Shown one piece after another: positions 6,504 to 12,432 of a DNA stretch of 12,432 nucleotides. The notes below the pieces were generated by a model that had not been told where the DNA came from, did not search any database, and saw only the letters and a list, made by a program, of their open reading frames with translations. This DNA comes from Labilithrix luteola (GTDB taxonomy: Bacteria > Myxococcota_A > Polyangia > Polyangiales > Polyangiaceae). Location: positions 1 through 12,432 of the forward strand of contig JAMFST010001409.1 of assembly GCA_026225435.1 (NCBI GenBank), read 5' to 3'. Positions within the stretch are counted from its first letter, which is position 1, and each line of letters starts with the position of its first letter. A program made the translations under genes and the position numbers.

Positions 6504-8477
6504 GTGAGCAAGCGCGCGTCTGGAGGAGCTGCGGCGGCGGCCGCTGTGATGGCCACCGTGGCGGGAATCGGCATCGCCGGAATCGGGCTCGGGGCGGGTT
6601 GCTCGGCCAAGCACGATCCGGCGGGTGGGGTTCTCCTCTCGATCGACACCAACCTCAAGGTGCCCGACGACATCGACACGATCGGCATCTCGGTGAGCCG
6701 GGCCACCGACGGCGGAGTGGAGTCGGAGGACGACCTCTTCCCGCTCGCCCCCGGCGGGATGGCGAAGTTCCCCGCCACCCTGACCCTCCTCCGCGGCACC
6801 GGCGAGCCGCTGCAGATCCGCGCCGTGGGCTACAAGGACGGCGCCGCCATCGCCATGCGCCAGGTGGTGACGACGCTGCCGGCGGACCGCGTGGCAGTGC
6901 TCCCTCTCGAGCTCAACTGGCTCGACAAGCCGCTCGTCACGGGCACCACCACGGAATCGGTGCGCTCGGTGACCAGCAGCTGCGGCGCGCTCGAAGCGCC
7001 GGTCGCCGGCACCTGCTCGTCGTTCACGCTCGACTCGGACTCGCTGGCCCCCTACGCGGCGACCGCGATCGTCCCGAGCGACAGCGCGGCGGCGGTCGAC
7101 TGCGACACCTGCTTCGCCGGCGGTCAGGTGGTCACCGTCGACAAGACGAGCTGCACCTTCAGCCCGCCAGCCGGGGTCGCGGACGCCACCGCGATCAACG
7201 TGGTCTTCCAGCTCGCGGCAGGTCACACGGCCGGCTGGTGCAACGGCAGCTCGTGCATCATTCCCCTCCCCCATGACGCCGCCGAGGGCTGGTCACTGGG
7301 GAGCGACGGCTTGATCCATCTCCCGCCCGCCGCCTGCACCAGCGCGGCGGTCGGGTCGGTGATCGTCGCCCCGGCGACCGCCAGCTGCCCGGTCCTGTCC
7401 TCCGAGCACCCGGCCAAGCAGGACTACGGGACCGACGCGGGCGCGCCGCCCGACAGCTCCGACGCGACGGTCCCGGACAGTGGCGCGCCCGAGGCCGGCC
7501 CACCGGCGACCCCCACCGCGTTCACCGCGCTCCCCGAGGTCGTCTCGATCGCCTCGGACGGCACCACGCTCTACGTGCTCCAGCGCACCGACGACGCGGG
7601 GGCGCAGATGCTGCTGACACGGCTCCCCGTCGACTTCGCCGAAGGCGCCACCAGCGCCGTCACGACGCTCGGCGGTCCGGTGCCTCCGGCCGGCGCGAAG
7701 CTCGCGTCCAGCGTCGGCAATGGGTTCTACGCGTACGGCGGCGTCGCCACCGCCAGCTATCGCGCCGTCGTCGACACCTATCCGCTGGCGGCGGTGGGGC
7801 TGAACGTCTCCGCCAGCTCCCTCGAGGACGCGGGTGCGTACGTCGACGTCGACATCACGCCCTACCCCGGCTTCGACGCCCTCGTGACCTTCGTCGGGCC
7901 ACAGGGGCTCATGGGCACGACGCTTCAGGGCGCGGACGGCGGAGGCACGAGCTTCGGCCCGGTCACCTATCCGGCCGGCGCCAGCATCGTGGCGTCTGCG
8001 CACTACACCCCCGACGACGGCGGGGCGGCCTTCTTCGTCTTCGGCGACACGGCAGGCAACATCAGCACCGCCAGCACCTTCGCGAGCACCACGACCCCCT
8101 ACGGAGTCGTGCCTACCGGCACGCCCTATGCATTCGCCTACGCGGGCGGCTCCGTGGTGATGTCCGATACCTCCGGCAACCTTCACCAGGTCGGCCATAC
8201 CTCCGCCTTCGTCACGCTGGCCCCCGTGGCGCCGGGCGCCTTCACCGCGAACGAGAACATCCTCGTGTGGGTGGGCGAGCCTACCGGCCTCCTCGCCTAC
8301 GCGTTGCCGACCGCGGGCGTGTTCGCAGAGACCGGGATCCTGTCGGTTCTCCCGGACGGTGGCATGCCCACGCACGTGAGCGAGGTCCTCTTCGCCGGCG
8401 ATCAACTGGTCTGGTTCGACGCCCATGGGATCTACCGCACGCTGGCGAGCGCATTGCCGCGGTCGTCCGCTCCCTGA
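6504..8477 (+). CDS. CSAKHDP-family lipoprotein, copy 1
   Basis: A 657-residue protein of unknown function. The GTG start follows AAAGGGTGGG. A long Ala/Gly-rich signal peptide ends LGAGC (lipid Cys33), followed at once by SAKHDP. Residues 40-145 are a beta-rich domain with IDTNLKVPDD (47-56), AKFPATLTLLRG (87-98) and a conserved Gly-Tyr (109-110). Residues 155-300 hold nine cysteines (160, 171, 200, 203, 217, 246, 251, 278, 295), including GWCNGSSC (244-251). EHPAKQDYG (301-309) precedes an Asp/Pro/Gly-rich linker to about 337. The rest looks like propeller repeats with short strands such as SIASDGTTLYVLQR (348-361) and, at the end, an aromatic strand then GIYRTLASALP. It is probably cell-surface or outer-membrane anchored and first of a co-directional array, 21 bp before copy 2. 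The role could be binding or recognition; this is a guess from architecture. Confidence 0.85.
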   Translation: MSKRASGGAAAAAAVMATVAGIGIAGIGLGAGCSAKHDPAGGVLLSIDTNLKVPDDIDTIGISVSRATDGGVESEDDLFPLAPGGMAKFPATLTLLRGTGEPLQIRAVGYKDGAAIAMRQVVTTLPADRVAVLPLELNWLDKPLVTGTTTESVRSVTSSCGALEAPVAGTCSSFTLDSDSLAPYAATAIVPSDSAAAVDCDTCFAGGQVVTVDKTSCTFSPPAGVADATAINVVFQLAAGHTAGWCNGSSCIIPLPHDAAEGWSLGSDGLIHLPPAACTSAAVGSVIVAPATASCPVLSSEHPAKQDYGTDAGAPPDSSDATVPDSGAPEAGPPATPTAFTALPEVVSIASDGTTLYVLQRTDDAGAQMLLTRLPVDFAEGATSAVTTLGGPVPPAGAKLASSVGNGFYAYGGVATASYRAVVDTYPLAAVGLNVSASSLEDAGAYVDVDITPYPGFDALVTFVGPQGLMGTTLQGADGGGTSFGPVTYPAGASIVASAHYTPDDGGAAFFVFGDTAGNISTASTFASTTTPYGVVPTGTPYAFAYAGGSVVMSDTSGNLHQVGHTSAFVTLAPVAPGAFTANENILVWVGEPTGLLAYALPTAGVFAETGILSVLPDGGMPTHVSEVLFAGDQLVWFDAHGIYRTLASALPRSSAP

Positions 8478-8498
8478 ACCGGAAGATCGCCTCGAGAT

Positions 8499-10337
8499 AT
8501 GCGCGTCCCGTCCGTCCTCGCTGGGCTCATCTTCGTCTTCGTCGCCGGCTGCTCCGCCAAGCACGATCCGGCGCCCGGCGCGATCTTGGTCGCCATCGAC
8601 ACCAACCTGAAGGTGCCGGACGATCTCGACGGCATCGGCCTGGCGATCTCCGACTCGAAGGGGGTGGTCAGCGAGGATCTGATGTTCCCCCTCGGCACCG
8701 GGATCGGCGCCACGTTTCCCGCCACCTTCGCCGTCATCCGCGGCACCTCGCTCCCCGTCACCGTCCGCGTGGCCGGGTACAAGGGGGACACGGTGGTCAC
8801 CGTGCGGGAGGCGACCACCACCCTCCCCGACGATCGCACCGCGCTGCTGCACCTCGACCTCGACTATCTCAACGAGGGGATGGTCGCGGGGAACGCGAAC
8901 GAGCTGGTCAGCAAGCTCACGACCACCTGCGCCACCGGGACGACGCCGATCGGGGGCATCTGCCAGCCCATCACCCTCGATTCGCTCTCGCTGCCCGACT
9001 ACAAGACGAGCGCGCTGGGGAGCAGCACCGACACGGCGTCGTCGATCGACATCGACGGGTGCTACGTCGGCGGGACCAGCATCACCCCCACCAGCACCGG
9101 TACGGCGTGCACCGTCCCCGTCCCCGGCTCGTCGGTGAACTTCGGCCTGACCTTGCCCGCGGGCAGCGCCGGCTGGTGCAACGGCGCGAGCTGTGTGGTG
9201 CCCATCCTGAGCGTCTCGGGCAGCGCTTCGGGTGGCGGCTGGGACCTCGATCCGGACGGGACCATCCACCTGCCGCAAGGGGTCTGCGACAAGGCGCTGC
9301 CGGTGTTCACCGCGCCGGTCACGAGCAGCTGCCCGGCGTTCTCGCTGCAGCATCCGGCGCACCAGGACTACGGCGCGATCGTCGACAGCGGCACCGGCGT
9401 CACCGACGGGGGCTCCGCGGTCATGCCGCGCGGCCCCATCTCCAGCATCAGCGCGGACGACACCAGCTTGTACGTCATCAGCGCGGCTTCCTCGTCGGCC
9501 ACCGCCATCGAACAGCTGCCGCTGGACTTCACTCCGGGGCAGAGGGGGGCGATGGTGACCGTCCCGTACGTCGTGTACAGCGGCACCAGCGCGGTGCACT
9601 CTCCCTACGTCGCCCTCCCGGTCCTCTCCAGCGGCGGGCAAACCCTCACGATGCTCGCGGTCGACATGACCGACGCTTCCGCCCCGCAAGCGTACGGTAG
9701 CGACGTCGACCCTTCCAACGTCGCGCTGGCGACCGGTGCGGACGGCGGAACCTTCCTCGTGTACATCGACGCCTACACCACCGGAGCTCCCGCCCTCTAC
9801 GCGGACAACGTCGCCGCGCCGGGTGACGCCTCCGTGCTCATCGCCAACAACACGCCCGCCTACGGTATCGGCGCGACGCCGGATGACGGCGGCAGCTTCG
9901 TCGCCTTCTCGCTGGGCCAGGGGAGGCCGTTCTACGCCGGCACCTTCCCCGACCTCACCGCGGTCGTCCCCTCCCTGAACGCCAACCCGAACGAGGTGTC
10001 GTTCGTCGATCAGCGGCTCGTGTGGACCGACAACACGGGCTCGCTCTACGCGAGCGGTGCGACCGCGAGCTCGAGTGCCGTGCTCCTCACCGACGGCGGC
10101 ATCAGCACCGGCCCCGAAGCGATCCTCGCCGGCGGCGACGGGCGCGTCTTCTGGGTTTCCAAGGACAAGACCATCTACGAGGCGCAGCTCGGCGACGGCG
10201 GCTTCACGACGACGCCGGCGCCGGCCAACGTGGGGAGCGCGGCCACCGGCGTCACGTCGATCGCCGTGCACGGCGGCACGCTGTACTGGACGGACACCAC
10301 CGGCGTGTACCGGCAGGCGCTGAGCGCCATCCCGTGA
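8499..10337 (+). CDS. CSAKHDP-family lipoprotein, copy 2
   Basis: A 612-residue paralog of the preceding gene. MRVPSVLAGLIFVFVAGC is a clean signal peptide with the canonical lipobox VAGC (lipid Cys18), followed by SAKHDPAPGA. The N-terminal beta domain repeats IDTNLKVPDD (33-42), FPATFAVIRG (73-82) and GYKG (93-96). Eight cysteines (144, 155, 188, 204, 227, 232, 263, 278) match eight of the nine in copy 1, including GWCNGASC (225-232). QHPAHQDYG (284-292) follows the last one. The linker is much shorter than in the other copies. The C-terminal half shows repeated strands with Trp/Tyr at similar spots (RLVWTDNTGSLY, RVFWVSKDKTIY, TLYWTDTTGVYRQALSAIP), consistent with a beta-propeller. The ribosome-binding site is weak (GGAAG, 13 bases away), so it may be translated with copy 1, whose stop is 21 bp upstream. 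Function unknown. Confidence 0.86.
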   Translation: MRVPSVLAGLIFVFVAGCSAKHDPAPGAILVAIDTNLKVPDDLDGIGLAISDSKGVVSEDLMFPLGTGIGATFPATFAVIRGTSLPVTVRVAGYKGDTVVTVREATTTLPDDRTALLHLDLDYLNEGMVAGNANELVSKLTTTCATGTTPIGGICQPITLDSLSLPDYKTSALGSSTDTASSIDIDGCYVGGTSITPTSTGTACTVPVPGSSVNFGLTLPAGSAGWCNGASCVVPILSVSGSASGGGWDLDPDGTIHLPQGVCDKALPVFTAPVTSSCPAFSLQHPAHQDYGAIVDSGTGVTDGGSAVMPRGPISSISADDTSLYVISAASSSATAIEQLPLDFTPGQRGAMVTVPYVVYSGTSAVHSPYVALPVLSSGGQTLTMLAVDMTDASAPQAYGSDVDPSNVALATGADGGTFLVYIDAYTTGAPALYADNVAAPGDASVLIANNTPAYGIGATPDDGGSFVAFSLGQGRPFYAGTFPDLTAVVPSLNANPNEVSFVDQRLVWTDNTGSLYASGATASSSAVLLTDGGISTGPEAILAGGDGRVFWVSKDKTIYEAQLGDGGFTTTPAPANVGSAATGVTSIAVHGGTLYWTDTTGVYRQALSAIP

Positions 10338-10423
10338 CCGGACGTCGATAAGGCTGGACTGGCGGACAATTCTGCTATGGTGGACACACGTTCGTTTTTC
10401 GGAACGGCTCAAGGAGCTCCGCC

Positions 10424-10756
10424 ATGCACATCGTCATCGTCGGTGGATTGGATCGCGCGGAGGCGCAGCTCGAACGGATGGCCCAGCAGGCGGGGCATTC
10501 CTTCGAGCTGCACACCGGTCACATGGGAGGCCGCGGCTCGACGAACCTGGAGTCCGCCATCGAGCGTGCCCACCTGGTGATCGTCGTCACGGATCTGAAC
10601 AGCCACGGCGCGGTGCAGGTCGCGCGCAAGACGGCGGCGCGGCTCGGTCGCTCGCTGCTGATCGTGCGCAAGTGCTCCACGGCCAGGTTCGGCCAGGTGC
10701 TCGGGGCGCTCGCCCGGCCCGACGGCAACCTGGAGGCGAGCGCAGCCTGGGGGTAA
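10424..10756 (+). CDS. DUF2325 domain-containing small protein
   Basis: A 110-residue cytoplasmic protein with no signal peptide. It opens with MHIVIVGGLDRAEAQLERMA, a beta strand and a Gly-Gly turn. It continues with HTGHMGG (30-36), a strand LVIVVTDLNSHGAV (51-64) with conserved Asp57 and His61, a basic segment, and LLIVRKCSTARF (78-89). This order (VGG, H-x-G, D-x-x-SH, then a strand ending in R-x-C/S-S) matches DUF2325, a family of unknown function and about this size. AAGGAG at 10411-10416, seven bases before ATG, is the strongest ribosome-binding site in the right half of the window. TGCTATGGT (10373-10381) resembles an extended -10 box, so it may have its own promoter. The inverted pair CGTTC/GAACG (10389-10406) lies in the leader. 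Copy 3 of the lipoprotein family starts 10 bp after its stop, so the two are probably co-transcribed. Confidence 0.8.
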   Translation: MHIVIVGGLDRAEAQLERMAQQAGHSFELHTGHMGGRGSTNLESAIERAHLVIVVTDLNSHGAVQVARKTAARLGRSLLIVRKCSTARFGQVLGALARPDGNLEASAAWG

Positions 10757-10766
10757 GCTCGACGGT

Positions 10767-12432
10767 ATGACACGTTCCCGGGGGGGTGAGCGGCGGCTCG
10801 CGCGCGCGCTGCTGCCATCAGGCTTGCTGTTCACCGGGTGCGTGGCGAGCGCCTGCTCGGCGAAGCACGATCCCGCGCCGGGCGCGCTGATGCTGGCGAT
10901 CGAGACCGATCTGCGAGTCTCGGGGGACATCGACACCATCGGTGTGGCCGTCAGCGAGGCTGACGGGAGCCACGTGTCGGAGGATGCGACCTTCCCGCTG
11001 GCCTCGGCGGGTACGGCGAAGTTCCCGGCGACGCTGGCGATCGTGCGGGGGACCTCCTCGCCGATCAAGATCCGCGTCGTCGGCTACCAGAAGGGGACCG
11101 CGATCAGCCTGCGCGACACCATCACCACCATCCCCGCCGACCGCACCGCGCTCTTGCCGGTGAACATCGACTGGCTCGACGAGGGCTCGGTCACCACGGC
11201 GCCGGCGAGCACCACGGTGAGCTCGCTCACCAGCTTGCTCTGTCCATCTGGACAGACGTCCACCGGCGGCGGCTGCGGCTCGTTCCAGCTCGACTCGCTC
11301 GACCTGTCGACCTTCGACGCGTCGACCATCTGGTTTCCAGCGACGGGCCGGAGTGCTTCGACGTGCTCTCCTGCTTCGGCGGCGCTGGCGCGACCGCGGC
11401 GACGACCCTGCCCGTCCCCTCGGCGAGCGACTGCTCGATCGACGTCCCCGCCGCCGCCAGCGGGCAGAACGTGAACATCGGGCTGAACGTGCCGCCCGGC
11501 CACATCGGCTGGTGCAGCGGCAGCGGGTGCATCGTTCCCATCGAGAACGATGCGACGTACGGATGGACGATCACCAAGGCAGGACGCCTGCAGCTGCCGC
11601 CGGGAGCGTGCACCAACCCGCTGGTGCAGAGCATCTCCGTCCTGGTGAGCGACTGCGACACGTACAGCCCGGCGCACCCCGTCTGCCAGGTGTACGGCGA
11701 CGCGGGGACCACGACGGTACCCGACGCCACCGTGTCCCCGGAGGACGGCGGCGACGCGACCCTCGGCGACGGCGCGACCGATGCGGCGCCGGAGGCCTCG
11801 GTGCCGGACGTGGCGGAGGTCTACACCACCAGCCTGCCCATCTTCGCCTTCGCCGTCAGCGAGACGCGCGTGTACGTGCTCGAGGACGTGAACGGCGTCT
11901 ACTTCCTGCAGGTGTTCCCCCGCGGCGAGCCGGACGGCGGCAGCACGGCGACGGTGCTGAGCACCGGGCTCTCCCCCGAATCCGGGTACATGCGCATGGC
12001 GGCCACCGGCGCGGCGCTGGGCATCAGCGGCGACCTGAACGGCGTGACCACGCAGATCCTCGAGGTCGACGGCGACGGCGGCCAGACCGTCCTCGCGACC
12101 GGCAACCAAGGCTTCGTGGCGGGCAACGCGTACCCCAACGTCGGCGTCGGCCTCGAGGCGCTCTCCGACGGCGGGCTCCGGCTGTACACGACGGGCGGTC
12201 CGAGCTCGAAGTTCTGCTGGCAAGACGTCGGCGCCCCGCTGGCGTGCACCGCGACGGGGCTTGGCATCCCCACGTACGGCGCCGCCGCGCTGAACCCTGC
12301 CGACGGGCAGTACGGCGTCTACTCCACGGTCAGCTCGTTCAACGTCGCCACCTCGCTCCAGTACGACCCGTTCAACCCCGCGGCCGCCGACGCCGGCGCG
12401 CTCGCCGGCGGCAAGGTGCTGCAGAACGGGCC
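10767..12432 (+). CDS. CSAKHDP-family lipoprotein, copy 3; frameshifted and cut by window edge
   Basis: Third paralog. It has a signal peptide, then CVASAC with lipid Cys30 and SAKHDPAPGA. The N-terminal domain is conserved (IETDLRV, AKFPATLAIVRG, RVVGYQKGT, PADRTALLPV). The starting frame is family-like to about 11333 and then gives a Pro/Arg-rich tail ending at a stop at 11472-11474. The frame one base back (from about 11336) carries on the family pattern to the window end without a stop: SCFGG, a cysteine at DCSIDV, GWCSGSGC, GACTN and SDCDTY, then HPVCQVYG and an Asp-rich linker. A single missing base in or near TTTCC (11334-11338) would explain this. It may be a pseudogene, a sequencing error in a short homopolymer, or less likely recoding. 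The start is ATG 10767, 10 bp after the DUF2325 gene; its ribosome-binding site (GGGGG) is distant. Nine cysteines besides the lipid one align with copy 1. Confidence 0.8.
11327..11340 (+). other. Frameshift point in lipoprotein copy 3
   Basis: Reading frame 10767 is family-like up to ...DASTIW. From TCC at 11336 the frame one base earlier restores SSDGPECF and the later cysteine pattern. The segment contains TTT followed by CC, where a single lost T would cause the shift. No canonical slippery heptamer is present. Confidence 0.7.

Noticed and set aside
10360..10376. Sigma-54-type promoter before the DUF2325 gene
   Set aside because: The GG and GC elements are one base too far apart and the -12 element lacks the TT before GC.
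7293..10412. Long open frame on the minus strand opposite the lipoprotein genes (1039 codons)
   Set aside because: Its product is Arg/Gly/Asp/Val-rich with no recognisable domain, and it spans two well-supported plus-strand genes. It is the usual GC-rich antisense shadow.
11330..11338. Programmed -1 frameshift in copy 3
   Set aside because: The direction fits, but the site TGG TTT CCA is not a canonical slippery heptamer, and copies 1 and 2 are read without any shift.
11084..12223. Open minus-strand frame opposite copy 3, as an alternative to a frameshifted gene
   Set aside because: Its product has no domain signal, whereas the plus strand keeps the paralog cysteine pattern on both sides of the shift.

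Overview
The window is GC-rich and codes on both strands. Several genes encode lipoproteins whose signal peptide is followed by a low-complexity Asp/Ala/Gly/Pro linker. That style, with an rpsB-tsf pair and CE2-like and DUF2325 proteins, suggests a myxobacterium (Myxococcota, probably Polyangiales/Sorangiineae-like). The lineage is inferred from style only; no rRNA or other marker was compared.

Left part (1-4090): the 5' part of a class I SAM-dependent methyltransferase gene (minus strand, cut by the window edge) and a MATE-family efflux transporter (plus strand) start divergently from one shared CATG. The transporter converges, with a 23-bp overlap, on a minus-strand gene for a two-domain CE2-like SGNH esterase lipoprotein. 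A 272-bp gap follows. It holds a long inverted repeat (3456-3583) whose right arm ends at the base next to the stop codon of a small Cys-rich lipoprotein gene (minus strand).

Middle (4091-6503): housekeeping genes rpsB (ribosomal protein S2) and tsf (EF-Ts) lie on the minus strand, transcribed rpsB to tsf and possibly on into the small lipoprotein gene. S2 carries an unusual Gly/His/Arg-rich C-terminal tail with an internal 27-bp tandem duplication. The rpsB-tsf spacer is packed with five perfect hairpins. The rpsB leader has a candidate promoter and an 8-bp hairpin.

Right part (6504-12432): a plus-strand array of three paralogous lipoproteins. Each begins, after its lipobox, with the invariant sequence CSAKHDP. 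It continues with a beta-rich N-terminal domain, an eight-cysteine domain containing GWC-x-G-x-x-C, a linker (Asp-rich in copies 1 and 3, short and Gly/Thr-rich in copy 2), and a C-terminal region that looks like propeller repeats. A small DUF2325-family protein sits between copies 2 and 3. Copy 3 has a one-base frameshift near 11334 and runs off the window. No function is known to me for this family; the tandem paralogs and the DUF2325 insertion are the most likely site of something undescribed. No tRNA, rRNA, CRISPR array or insertion sequence was seen.
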